Notes under the pieces: model-generated
Databases searched by the model: none
Told to the model about the DNA's origin: nothing
What the model saw: only the letters and a program-made list of their open reading frames with translations
Program-made: the position numbers and the translations under genes
Shown: positions 7,118 to 14,981 of the stretch, in pieces
Numbering within the stretch: position 1 is the first letter of the stretch
How the letters are laid out: every line of letters begins with the position of its first letter
Source: Astrobacterium formosum
GTDB lineage: Bacteria; Pseudomonadota; Alphaproteobacteria; Rhizobiales; Xanthobacteraceae
Assembly: GCA_030848545.1 (NCBI GenBank)
Contig: JAVDCA010000023.1
Span: 1-64,000 of the forward strand
Reading direction: 5' to 3'
DNA length: 64,000 nucleotides

Positions 7118-9251
7118 GCGATTCATCTATCCGCCGACTGCGAGCCATCCGGCCCGCGTCTCGATCGATACCGATGCATCGACCGCCGTCTTCACGGATG
7201 CCGCGCTCGCCAATCACGACTGGGCGGGGGCGCAGCTGTGGATCACACCCGACGACGCTGCGCCCTACCGGGTCGGCACCATCGCCGAGGTGACGCCCCA
7301 AGGGCAGTACGAAAATCTCGAACTGCCGCTCTTCCGGCCGTGGCCCGGCGCGACGATCACGGACGCCAAGTTCGAGTTGATCGACGGCCTCGCCATCGCC
7401 GGCGGGGCGACCCAGGCGGGCATCTACGCGCGTTTCGCATCGTTCCTGCAGCAGAACATGGGCCTCGTCGGCAACAGCGCCGATACGATCGACTTCGCGC
7501 TCGTCCCGAACAACTCGCTGTTCATCGACGACGTCACGCGCGTCATCTACCAGTGGCGCGATGGTGTCCTCGAAGCAGCCCATGTGATCGGGCTGCTGTT
7601 CACCCCGAAGGGGGCCTACGCAGGCGGGACTCCATACGCCAAGAATGACCTGGTGACCAACGCCGCCGGCACGGGCGCCTTCATCTCGAACCACGACACC
7701 AATACCGGCAATGCGCCGCCTTCTGTCGGCAGTTCCAACACGCACTGGACCTATCTTCCGTTGCCGGCCGGGCCGGCTGGCGCTGATGGGGAAGACGGAC
7801 AGAACGGGGCACCCGGCGCCGCCGTCGTCACCGGGGCGTCGGCATCGTCGCTTGCGATCGGAGCTGGGCCGAAGGCCTTCACGATCGCCGATGCGACAGC
7901 CCGGGGCTGGGGCCTCGGGACGCGCCTGCGGTCGACCTCGACGGCATCGCCGACGCACTGGATGGAGGGCGTGGTCGCCTCCTACGCCCATCCGAACCTG
8001 TCGCTCACGATCGACAAGATCAACAGCTCCGGGACACACGCCGACTGGGTGCTGACGCTCGTCGGGCAGCCCGGCGCCGATGGCGCGGCCGGCGTATCGG
8101 GGACGTCCGGGCTGACGCGGGTTCGCGTCGTCGCCACTGGCAATGTTGCCATTGCGACGGGCCTCGAAAGTGGCGACACGATCGACGGCGTAACGCTGGC
8201 GACTGGTGACCTCGTGCTGCTCACGGCTCAGTCGACGATGGCCCAAAATGGCGTCTACGTCGTCGCCGCATCCGGCGTCGCGTCGCGCCACGCCGATTTC
8301 AACACATACGATGCGCTGGCCGGGAGCTACTTCTCGGTGATGGAAGGTGCGGCAAACCCAGATACGCTTTGGCGATGCACGTCAAATCGCGGCGGGACGA
8401 TCGACGTCACAGCAGTCGCGGTTTCCAAATTCTCGGCTGGTCGCGAGTTGCTGACGGCGGATCGCAATTATTACGTCAACTCGGGGACCGGCAATGATTC
8501 CTCCGATGGGCGAACGACCGGGGCACCGTTCGCGACCATCCAGAAGGCCATCGACACCGCGGCTACGTTGGACCTATCCATCTACAACGTCACCATTCAG
8601 CTCGCTGCCGGCACCTATTCGACGCCGACCGGGAACGTCCTCAAGTCGGCGGTGGGCGCCGGCAAGATCATCATCGTCGGCGACGAGACGACGCCCAGCA
8701 ATGTGGTCGTCACTACGTCGGGAGCGATGGTGTCGACCAACCATGCCAATTTCTTCGCCCGCGGCGTGCGCACGACCTATTCGATCCGGGGCGTGCGGCT
8801 TAAGTCGACGGCGTCGGGCAGTACGGTCGGCCTCGGCGTGCAAGGCGGCTCCCAAGTCGAGTATCAGAACGTCGATTTCAACACCGGTTTTGCACAGCAG
8901 GTCAGAACCGTCGATCCAGGCTCGGTCGCATATGGCACGGGCGCCGGCTACACGATCTCGGGCCCCGCAGGCATCCACATGAACGGATCGAACCTCTCAT
9001 CGATCCAAGCCAATTCCGAGTCCAATGGCAGTTATACGGTCACCCTCATCGGAACGCCTGCCTTCACGACATTCGCGAACGCTTCGAACTTGGGCTATGT
9101 GTCCGCGATCGGCGTGACGTATTCCGGATCGGCGACCGGCTCGCGATACAGCGCTGCGAACAACAGTGTCATTAACACGGGCGGTGGCGGGGAGAACTAC
9201 TTCCCCGGCAACACGGCGGGCACGAAGTCGAGCGGCGGCATCTACAACTAG
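7110..9251 (+). CDS. Phage tail spike / fibre with collagen-like linkers and beta-helix domain
   Basis: 713 aa. After an N-terminal virion-attachment region, short Gly-X-Y runs occur near residue 220 (AGPAGADGEDGQNGAPGAA) and near 325 (GQPGADGAAG). They bracket a beta domain and lead into a fibre domain at about 335-440 with LATGDLVLLTAQSTMAQNG and VYVV, a module common in phage fibres. From about 452 (YYVNSGTGNDSSDGRTTGAPF, then ATIQKAID) a right-handed parallel beta-helix of the pectate-lyase type begins, with solenoid-like repeats to the end. Such spikes often bind and cut surface polysaccharide. No catalytic residues can be assigned by eye, so depolymerase activity is an inference. Confidence 0.75.
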   Translation: MVERFIYPPTASHPARVSIDTDASTAVFTDAALANHDWAGAQLWITPDDAAPYRVGTIAEVTPQGQYENLELPLFRPWPGATITDAKFELIDGLAIAGGATQAGIYARFASFLQQNMGLVGNSADTIDFALVPNNSLFIDDVTRVIYQWRDGVLEAAHVIGLLFTPKGAYAGGTPYAKNDLVTNAAGTGAFISNHDTNTGNAPPSVGSSNTHWTYLPLPAGPAGADGEDGQNGAPGAAVVTGASASSLAIGAGPKAFTIADATARGWGLGTRLRSTSTASPTHWMEGVVASYAHPNLSLTIDKINSSGTHADWVLTLVGQPGADGAAGVSGTSGLTRVRVVATGNVAIATGLESGDTIDGVTLATGDLVLLTAQSTMAQNGVYVVAASGVASRHADFNTYDALAGSYFSVMEGAANPDTLWRCTSNRGGTIDVTAVAVSKFSAGRELLTADRNYYVNSGTGNDSSDGRTTGAPFATIQKAIDTAATLDLSIYNVTIQLAAGTYSTPTGNVLKSAVGAGKIIIVGDETTPSNVVVTTSGAMVSTNHANFFARGVRTTYSIRGVRLKSTASGSTVGLGVQGGSQVEYQNVDFNTGFAQQVRTVDPGSVAYGTGAGYTISGPAGIHMNGSNLSSIQANSESNGSYTVTLIGTPAFTTFANASNLGYVSAIGVTYSGSATGSRYSAANNSVINTGGGGENYFPGNTAGTKSSGGIYN

Positions 9252-9268
9252 CAACGGAGGCTCGGGCC

Positions 9269-9805
9269 ATGGATTACGACGTCAGGGATTGGTACTGGGC
9301 CGTCGGTGGCGACGAGACGCGGGCTTGGTCGAGTGCGCGAAGCTCCTACGTCGCGGTCGACGACGCGACCTATCTGGCCTGGCGCGCAGGCGCCGGCCTG
9401 CCGACTCGGATCGACAGCGAGCGGTCGTTGTCGGACGTTCTCGCACCGCACGGCCTGCGTGGCCCCTATGTCGACCTCGTCGCTTATGCCGCGGCGACAC
9501 GGTGGCGCCGGGAGACAGGCGGCGTCACCATCGCCGGAGTGACGGTAGCGACGGACCGCGAGAGCCAGGCGATGCTGTCCGGCGCCCACGCCTATGTTCA
9601 AGCCAATCCGGCGGCGGCGACGATCCGGTGGAAGTCGGAGGATGGCTTCGTCGCCCTCGACGCCCCTCAGATCACGGCGCTGGCGCTTGCCGTCGGGGCT
9701 CATGTCCAGGCGTGCTTCACCGCCGAGGCAGACATCGCCGCCGGCATCGAGTCCGGGACGATTACCACCAGGGCAGAGATCGACGCCGCCTTCGCGGCGA
9801 TCTGA
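9269..9805 (+). CDS. DUF4376 domain tail fibre assembly protein
   Basis: 178 aa, ATG at 9269 preceded by a GGAGG-like site (AACGGAGGCTCG). Residues about 75-175 (RRETGGVTIAGVTVATDRES, QAML, then HAYVQANP, HVQACFTAEADI) match the DUF4376 domain, which follows tail fibre or spike genes in many prophages of Proteobacteria and is thought to help fibre folding or attachment. It is the last gene of the tail block; no lysis gene follows in the window. N-terminal residues 1-60 are not recognised. Confidence 0.75.
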   Translation: MDYDVRDWYWAVGGDETRAWSSARSSYVAVDDATYLAWRAGAGLPTRIDSERSLSDVLAPHGLRGPYVDLVAYAAATRWRRETGGVTIAGVTVATDRESQAMLSGAHAYVQANPAAATIRWKSEDGFVALDAPQITALALAVGAHVQACFTAEADIAAGIESGTITTRAEIDAAFAAI

Positions 9806-10206
9806 CGAAGTGAGAGGAGGCCCGGCCCCTGATTGCCTTACCGGGAGAAGCCGGCGCGGAGGCCTTCAAGACCGATTGAACGGGGATGCTGTTGGGGTGA
9901 CAAGTGAACTTGCGCGCGGTGCCATTTGATTTTGCGCGCTACACGAGGGTGGGCGAGCTGTCAGGTACAAGCCTGGGTTACGCACATATGAAAAGGGGAC
10001 GGCCGATGGCGACACGCGTCACGCACCAAGCCGTCCCGAGGTAGGAGGATTCGATGAACCCATGCAGGCGTCAGTTAACACCGCTTCAGTCGCCCCGACA
10101 TTGATCAAAGTCACAGGCGGCGGGAAAATGCCTATATAGTATTACCTTTTTACACGTCATATGTGTATTTTTCTTCCGTGACGTGCAGACCAGCCCGTCC
10201 ACGCCC
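9806..10206. other. Gene-free junction between prophage tail genes and host lolD
   Basis: No convincing gene is present in these 401 bases. Two TTGCGCGC copies occur at 9910-9917 and 9932-9939, 22 bases apart, which could be remnants of a transposon end or a protein-binding site. A tiny open frame MKRGRPMATRVTHQAVPR (from about 9988) is too short and too isolated to call. An AT-rich stretch with a weak hairpin lies at 10130-10172. The prophage boundary presumably falls here, but the attachment core cannot be defined without the other end. Confidence 0.5.
10151..10172 (+). terminator. Weak intrinsic terminator after the prophage block
   Basis: TACAC (10151-10155), a seven-base loop, GTGTA (10163-10167), then TTTTT. 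The stem is only five pairs, but the U-run and the position between rightward phage genes and leftward lolD suggest it protects lolD from read-through. Confidence 0.35.
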
Positions 10207-10899
10207 TCAGTTCAGTTCGACGACCCGGCCATCCCTTAACGTGACCCGCCGGTCCATGCGGGCCGCGATATCCATGTTGTGGGTAGCGATGACGGCGGCG
10301 AGGCCTGAGGCCCGCACCAGCTGGGTCAGGGCGGAGAAGACGTGTTCGGAGGTGCGCGGGTCGAGGTTTCCGGTCGGCTCGTCCGCAAGCAGGATGCGCG
10401 GCGCGTTGGCGACCGCGCGGGCGATCGCCACCCGTTGCTGCTCGCCGCCTGAGAGCTCCGCCGGCCGGTGCGTCAGGCGATCCTTGAGGCCGAGATAGGA
10501 CAGGAGTTCGGACGCCCGCTGCCGCGCGTCACGTTTTTTGAGGCCGCGAATCATCTGCGGCATCATGACGTTTTCCAGCGCCGAGAATTCCGGCAGCAGG
10601 TGGTGGGCCTGGTAGATGAAACCGATGTCGTTGCGCCTGATGCCGGTGCGCTCGGCATCGCTGAGATCGGACGTCGCCTTGTCGTTGATGTAGACCTCGC
10701 CCGCGTCCTGGTGCTCCAGGAGGCCGGCGATGTGCAGGAGTGTCGACTTGCCCGCGCCCGAGGGGGCGATCAAGGCCACCGACTGGCCGGCCCAGACGGC
10801 GAGGTCGGCGCCCTTGAGGATGTCGAGCGCCGTATCGCCCTGGCGATAGATGCGCTCCACGGCGTGCACGAAAATGGCGGGTGTCTCGCGCTCGGCCAT
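10207..10899 (-). CDS. lolD: Lipoprotein-releasing ABC transporter ATPase LolD
   Basis: 230 aa. ATPase of the LolCDE complex that extracts lipoproteins from the inner membrane and passes them to LolA. Visible motifs: Walker [10 protein letters not shown] (about 45-53), Q-loop Gln97, signature LSGGEQQ (149-155), Walker B ILLADE (169-174) and the switch His in IATHNMD. The [16 protein letters not shown]-terminus and [20 protein letters not shown] region are typical of LolD/MacB-type ATPases. It lies three bases downstream of the permease gene, so both are made from one message. In related genomes lolD normally precedes dnaE; here prophage DNA follows instead. Confidence 0.93.
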   Translation of the reverse strand: MAERETPAIFVHAVERIYRQGDTALDILKGADLAVWAGQSVALIAPSGAGKSTLLHIAGLLEHQDAGEVYINDKATSDLSDAERTGIRRNDIGFIYQAHHLLPEFSALENVMMPQMIRGLKKRDARQRASELLSYLGLKDRLTHRPAELSGGEQQRVAIARAVANAPRILLADEPTGNLDPRTSEHVFSALTQLVRASGLAAVIATHNMDIAARMDRRVTLRDGRVVELN

Positions 10900-10902
10900 C
10901 GT

Positions 10903-12171
10903 TCACTCGTAGCGTAGCGCTTCGACGGGATCGGTGCGGGCCGCCCGCCAGGATGGGTACAGGGTCGCCAGGAACGACAGAGCGAGCGCCATCGCCACCA
11001 CAGCGATGGTCTCGCGCGCGTCCATGATCGCCGGCAGGCGCGACAGGAAGTAGAGCTCCTGCGGGAATAGTTCGGTGTTGGTCATCCAGGACAGGAACTG
11101 GCGGATCGATTCGATGTTGAGGCACACCAGCGTGCCGACCCCGAAGCCGGCGAGCGCGCCGACGACCCCGATGGCCGCGCCTGTGATCATGAAGATGCGC
11201 ATCACCGCCCCTTGGGTCGCCCCCATGGTGCGCATGACCGCGATGTCCGGCATCTTGTCCTTCACCAGCATGTGCAGGCTCGACACGATGTTGAGCGCCG
11301 CCACCAGGACGATCAGGGTCAGGATCAGGAACATGACGTTGCGCTCGACCTGGAGCGCGTTGAAGAACGTGGCGTTCCTCTGCCGCCAGTCGATCATGTA
11401 GATCGGCCGCTGCGCCGCATCGGCGACCAGCTTGCGCAACAGGTCGATGCGATCGGGATTGTCGGAATAGACCTCGACGGCAGTGACGTCGCCGGCGCGA
11501 TTGAAATAGGCCTGCGCTTCCTTGAGTGGCATGAACACGAAGGCGGCGTCGTATTCGGACATGCCGATCTCGAACACGGCCGCGATCTTGTAGGGTTTTA
11601 TGCGCGGCGTGGTGCCCATGGGCGTCACGGCGCCGCGCGGCGCCACCAGGGTGACGGAGTCACCGGCGGTGAGCGAGAGCTGATCGGCGAGGCGCTTTCC
11701 GATCGCCACCCCCTGCCCTGCGTCGAAGCCCTCCAGGGTTCCGGCACGCAGGTTGTTGGCGATCGAGCCCACCTGCTTGAGATCCTCGGCGCGTACCCCG
11801 CGCACCAACACCCCGGAGGCGTTGAAGGGCGAAGACGCCAGCGCCTGTCCCTCCACGATCGGCGCCGCCAACCGCACACCCGGCACCCCGGCAATGCGGG
11901 CGGCCAGCGCCTCGTAGTCGGTCAGCGGCGATTCCAGAGGCTGGATCAGGAGATGGCCGTTGAGGCCGAGAATCTTGTCGAGGAGTTCGTGACGAAACCC
12001 GTTCATCACTGCCATGACGATGATGAGGGTGGCGACGCCGAGCATGATCCCTAAGAACGAGATCGCGGCGATGACGGAGATGAATCCTTCCTTGCGCCGC
12101 GCCCGGAGGTAACGCAGCGACACCAACCTCTCGAAGGCGGTAAAGGGACGGGTTCCGTTCGGCTCGCTCAT
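10903..12171 (-). CDS. lolC: Lipoprotein-releasing ABC transporter permease LolC/LolE family
   Basis: 422 aa inner-membrane permease of the Lol system. Topology is typical: TM1 at about 31-57 (SVIAAISFLGIMLGVATLIIV), a large periplasmic domain to about 275, then three C-terminal TM helices of the FtsX family (VMFLILTLIVLVAALNIVSSL, MIT..AIGVVGALAGFGVG, and TIAVVAMALALSFLATLYP), ending DPVEALRYE, which is nearly invariant in these permeases. The N-terminal FERLVSLRYLRARRKEGFIS is also characteristic. Only one permease gene is seen next to lolD, so the complex may use a homodimer (LolF-like), as in many alphaproteobacteria; a second gene elsewhere cannot be excluded. Confidence 0.93.
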   Translation of the reverse strand: MSEPNGTRPFTAFERLVSLRYLRARRKEGFISVIAAISFLGIMLGVATLIIVMAVMNGFRHELLDKILGLNGHLLIQPLESPLTDYEALAARIAGVPGVRLAAPIVEGQALASSPFNASGVLVRGVRAEDLKQVGSIANNLRAGTLEGFDAGQGVAIGKRLADQLSLTAGDSVTLVAPRGAVTPMGTTPRIKPYKIAAVFEIGMSEYDAAFVFMPLKEAQAYFNRAGDVTAVEVYSDNPDRIDLLRKLVADAAQRPIYMIDWRQRNATFFNALQVERNVMFLILTLIVLVAALNIVSSLHMLVKDKMPDIAVMRTMGATQGAVMRIFMITGAAIGVVGALAGFGVGTLVCLNIESIRQFLSWMTNTELFPQELYFLSRLPAIMDARETIAVVAMALALSFLATLYPSWRAARTDPVEALRYE

Positions 12172-12258
12172 GACAGTCCTTCCCGCCCCCGGATTGCACC
12201 CGATTCTGGCGGGGTCATGCCAGGAGGAATAGCGTCGGCGAGCCGGTCGCGCACAGAA

Positions 12259-13581
12259 TCATGCCTTTAGCCGTGCCAGCGCGTCGTCCATGCTCAAGAG
12301 CTCGCGGCTGCCGTCAATGCGACGCTTCAGCTCGACCTTGCCGTCAGCGAGCCCCTTGGGGCCGACCACGATCTGCCACGGAATGCCGATCAGATCGGTG
12401 GTGGCGAACTTGGAACCGGGCCGCTCTTCCAGGTCATGGTAGAGCACATCCTCGCCGCGGTTCACGAGCGCCTTGTAGAGATTTTCGCAGGCCGCGTCGG
12501 TCGCCGCGTCGCCCTGCTTGAGATTGAGGATGGCGACGCGGAAGGGCGCCACTTGCTCCGGCCACTTGATGCCGGCGTCGTCGTGGAAGGCCTCGATCAG
12601 GGCCGCCACCAGCCGCGACGGCCCAATGCCGTAGGAACCCATATGGACCGGCTTTTCGGAACCGTCCGGATGGGCCACGACCGCCCGCATGGGCTCCGAA
12701 TACTTGGTGCCGAAATAGAAGATGTGGCCGACCTCGATGCCGCGCGCCGACACCTTGGCGTCGGCCGGCAGGGCCTCGAAGGCTTCGGCATCGTGCTTCT
12801 CGGAGGTCGCCGCATAGAGCGACGTCCAGCGGTCGAAGATCTTCTGCAGGCCGTCGACATCGTCGAAATCGACGTCCTGGCCGGGCACGTCGTAGTCCAG
12901 ATAGTCGCGGTGGCAGAACACTTCGCTCTCGCCGGTCTGCGCCAGGATGATGAACTCGTGGCTGAGATTGCCGCCGATCGGTCCGGTGTCGGCGACCATC
13001 GGGATGGCCTTGAGGCCGAGGCGGGCGAACGTGCGCAGATAGGCGACGAACATGCGGTTATAGGCGTGTTTGGCCCCCGCATAGTCGAGGTCGAACGAAT
13101 AGGCGTCCTTCATGAGGAACTCGCGGCCGCGCATCAGGCCGAAGCGCGGGCGCACCTCGTCGCGGAATTTCCACTGGATGTGATAGAGGTTGAGGGGCAG
13201 ATCCTTGTAGGAGCGCACGTAGGAGCGGAAGATCTCGGTGACCATCTCCTCGTTGGTGGGGCCGTAGAGCATGTCGCGCTCGTGGCGGTCCTTGATGCGC
13301 AGCATCTCCTTGCCATAGGCCTCGTAGCGGCCGCTTTCGCGCCACAGGTCGGCGGACTGAAGGGTCGGCATCAGGAGTTCGATGGCGCCGGAGCGGTTCT
13401 GCTCCTCGCGGATGATGGCGCAGACCTTGTTGAGGACGCGCAGCCCGAGAGGCAGGAAGGCATAGATGCCCGCGGCCTCCTGGCGGATCATGCCGGCGCG
13501 CAGCATCAGCCGATGGGAAACGATGTCGGCTTCCTTCGGCGTCTCGCGCAGAATCGGCAGGAAAAAACGGGACAAACGCAT
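12259..13581 (-). CDS. proS: Proline-tRNA ligase (short alphaproteobacterial form)
   Basis: 440 aa class II synthetase that charges tRNA-Pro. I place the start at the ATG at 13581 ([19 protein letters not shown]); the frame extends 29 codons further but those residues are atypical. Motif 1 region [17 protein letters not shown], motif 2 [21 protein letters not shown] and motif 3 [14 protein letters not shown] are all present, followed by an anticodon-binding domain ([10 protein letters not shown] to the end). At 440 residues it lacks most of the 180-residue editing insertion of the long bacterial enzyme, so misacylated Ala-tRNA-Pro must be cleared by another factor. It is upstream of lolC by 87 bases. 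Confidence 0.95.
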   Translation of the reverse strand: MRLSRFFLPILRETPKEADIVSHRLMLRAGMIRQEAAGIYAFLPLGLRVLNKVCAIIREEQNRSGAIELLMPTLQSADLWRESGRYEAYGKEMLRIKDRHERDMLYGPTNEEMVTEIFRSYVRSYKDLPLNLYHIQWKFRDEVRPRFGLMRGREFLMKDAYSFDLDYAGAKHAYNRMFVAYLRTFARLGLKAIPMVADTGPIGGNLSHEFIILAQTGESEVFCHRDYLDYDVPGQDVDFDDVDGLQKIFDRWTSLYAATSEKHDAEAFEALPADAKVSARGIEVGHIFYFGTKYSEPMRAVVAHPDGSEKPVHMGSYGIGPSRLVAALIEAFHDDAGIKWPEQVAPFRVAILNLKQGDAATDAACENLYKALVNRGEDVLYHDLEERPGSKFATTDLIGIPWQIVVGPKGLADGKVELKRRIDGSRELLSMDDALARLKA

Positions 13582-13849
13582 TGTGAAACGTTCCGATTCG
13601 ACGGTTTCGTGAACAGTGAGGCGAGTGAAACCGGATCGGGGGGAAAAACACAAGGGTCGCCATGGCATTCATGGCTTATCCGTGGGTTTGGCCGGGTATT
13701 GTGTCGATCGTTGGGTCACGCAGGCGCGAACCGCGCCGACCAGCGTTCGGCTCCCTCCGGCCGCATCGCGGGACAGCCCCAGCGGCGCTCCGATCCGATC
13801 GATTATTTCGCAGCCACCCATGATTGTTGAAACATTTTTTGCAAACCCC

Positions 13850-13878
13850 ATGACAAGTGGCAATCGTTCGGATATACA
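13850..13878 (+). promoter_or_regulatory. Strong sigma70-type promoter of candidate small RNA
   Basis: ATGACA at 13850-13855, a 17-base spacer, and TATACA at 13873-13878. This is one of the best housekeeping-type promoters visible in the window and it points rightward into a region without a gene on that strand. Initiation is expected near 13885-13887. Confidence 0.6.
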
Positions 13879-13885
13879 ATTTGAT

Positions 13886-14055
13886 CAAACGCAAACGGCA
13901 GTCGACGTAAGTCGCGCCGTGCGCGGTCCAAGTCTTGGGAGGATAGCTCCGCGGTGCCACGACGTGCCGGTACCCCGAAGACCAAAATGCGGGGAATGGG
14001 GCGAAAAAAATCAACCGAGCTGTTTCGAGCAGGGCGTTGGCCCTGCTCTTTTTTT
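13886..14055 (+). ncRNA. Candidate small regulatory RNA, about 170 nt
   Basis: The segment lies between a good promoter (13850-13878) and a perfect intrinsic terminator (14027-14055), on the strand opposite to both neighbours (proS, DUF1467 gene). Inside there are further complementary segments, for example CCCCG (about 13974) with CGGGG (about 13990) and GGAG with CTCC near 13939-13950, so a structured RNA is plausible. It is not tmRNA or SRP RNA, and I see no typical 6S layout with a long closing stem. A GTG-started frame at 13954 runs through the terminator and is unlikely to be translated. Identity and targets are unknown. Confidence 0.6.
14027..14055 (+). terminator. Intrinsic terminator of the candidate small RNA
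   Basis: GAGCAGGGC, loop GTTG, GCCCTGCTC, then seven T residues (14049-14055): a perfect nine-pair GC-rich stem with a tetraloop and a full U-run. It ends ten bases before the 3' end of the convergent DUF1467 gene. Confidence 0.85.
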
Positions 14056-14064
14056 GGCTGCCAG

Positions 14065-14334
14065 CTACTTCCGCGGCCCCCACATCGTAGCGAGTTCGTC
14101 GAGCCCGATCAGGCGCTGGGCGTAGAGCCAGTAAACGAGCCCGAAGACGATCGCAGAAACGACGGTGGTCCAAACGAGCTTCGAGCCGAGCGCCGCGACA
14201 GCCGGCGCCCCTGGATCGGAGCCGGGATGAACGTCACCGGTTTCGGCCTGAGACCTGACGCCCCACGGCAGGACGGCAAAAAGCACGACCCACCACAGGA
14301 CGAAATAGATGGCCAGCGCACTGGTCCAGGACAC
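14065..14334 (-). CDS. DUF1467 family small membrane protein
   Basis: 89 aa, two predicted membrane helices: about 5-24 (SALAIYFVLWWVVLFAVLPW) and about 52-70 (LVWTTVVSAIVFGLVYWLYA). The GVRSQAETGDVHPGSDPGAPA loop between them is the hallmark of DUF1467, a family found almost only in alphaproteobacteria and nearly always next to mce, rnj and proS. Its function is unknown. It sits about 100 bases after mce on the same strand, so it probably shares that transcript. Confidence 0.85.
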   Translation of the reverse strand: MSWTSALAIYFVLWWVVLFAVLPWGVRSQAETGDVHPGSDPGAPAVAALGSKLVWTTVVSAIVFGLVYWLYAQRLIGLDELATMWGPRK

Positions 14335-14433
14335 AGGGACCTCACAATCGGCCCCCGAACCCTGGCGGCAGTGCCGCCCGTCGGCCAGCCTCGAAGCCGG
14401 CCGTGACGGTAATTGGGGGCTCGCGCTTGTCTA

Positions 14434-14838
14434 TCAGGCCTGTTCGAGCTCGACCAGCGTGCCGCAGAAATCCTTCGGGTGCAGGAACAGGACCGGCTTG
14501 CCATGGGCGCCGATCTTGGGCTCGCCGTTGCCGATCACCCGCGCACCTTGCTTCTTGAGCTGGTCACGGGCCGCAATGATGTCGGGAACTTCATAGCAAA
14601 TGTGGTGGATGCCGCCGTTCGGGTTGTTTTCCAGGAACTTGGCGACGGGCGAATTGTCGCCCAGCAGACCGAGCAGTTCGACCTTAGAATTCGGCAGATT
14701 GACGAACACCACCGTGACGCCGTGGGCCGGTTGATCGAGCGGCGCAGAAACGCTGGCCCCCAGGGTGTCCTTGTAGACCCTCGTCGCGGCGGCCAGATCC
14801 GGAACCGCAATGGCGACGTGATTCAGGCGTCCGATCAT
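14434..14838 (-). CDS. mce: Methylmalonyl-CoA epimerase
   Basis: 134 aa from the ATG at 14838, which is preceded by GAGAGG at good spacing; a TTG seven codons upstream is less likely. The protein interconverts (R)- and (S)-methylmalonyl-CoA in propionyl-CoA metabolism. Vicinal-oxygen-chelate fold signatures are visible: LNHVAIAVPDLAAA at the N-terminus, GIHHICYEVPDI in the middle and LHPKDFCGTLVELEQ at the end; His, His and Glu in these motifs are the usual cobalt/zinc ligands. It follows rnj on the same strand, the standard order in Hyphomicrobiales. Confidence 0.92.
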   Translation of the reverse strand: MIGRLNHVAIAVPDLAAATRVYKDTLGASVSAPLDQPAHGVTVVFVNLPNSKVELLGLLGDNSPVAKFLENNPNGGIHHICYEVPDIIAARDQLKKQGARVIGNGEPKIGAHGKPVLFLHPKDFCGTLVELEQA

Positions 14839-14981
14839 ATCTCTACCTCTCTTTGCCAAGTTGGCGCGGTTATAGGAGAGCGCCGGACCTATCGCACTCC
14901 GAAAAGTGCCGTATCTCGGCGTTTGCGCATGGCAGCAACCCGTCGGCCGGGGGCCGCCTCACGACGTCAGGGCGGCCTGCC

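Noticed and set aside
2..9805. Gene transfer agent instead of prophage
   Set aside because: The spike with beta-helix, DUF4376 chaperone and gpJ-like genes differ from the conserved RcGTA tail order; the gene set looks like an ordinary siphovirus tail.
9910..9939. Insertion sequence at the prophage end
   Set aside because: Two short TTGCGCGC motifs alone, without a transposase or inverted ends, do not support an IS call.
13886..14055. 6S, SRP or tmRNA identity for the candidate small RNA
   Set aside because: No long closing stem with central bubble (6S), no SRP GGAAGCA-type loop and no tRNA-like ends (tmRNA) can be seen.
13954..14406. GTG-started frame inside and beyond the candidate small RNA
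   Set aside because: It runs through a perfect intrinsic terminator and then antisense to the DUF1467 gene. A peptide from it is unlikely.
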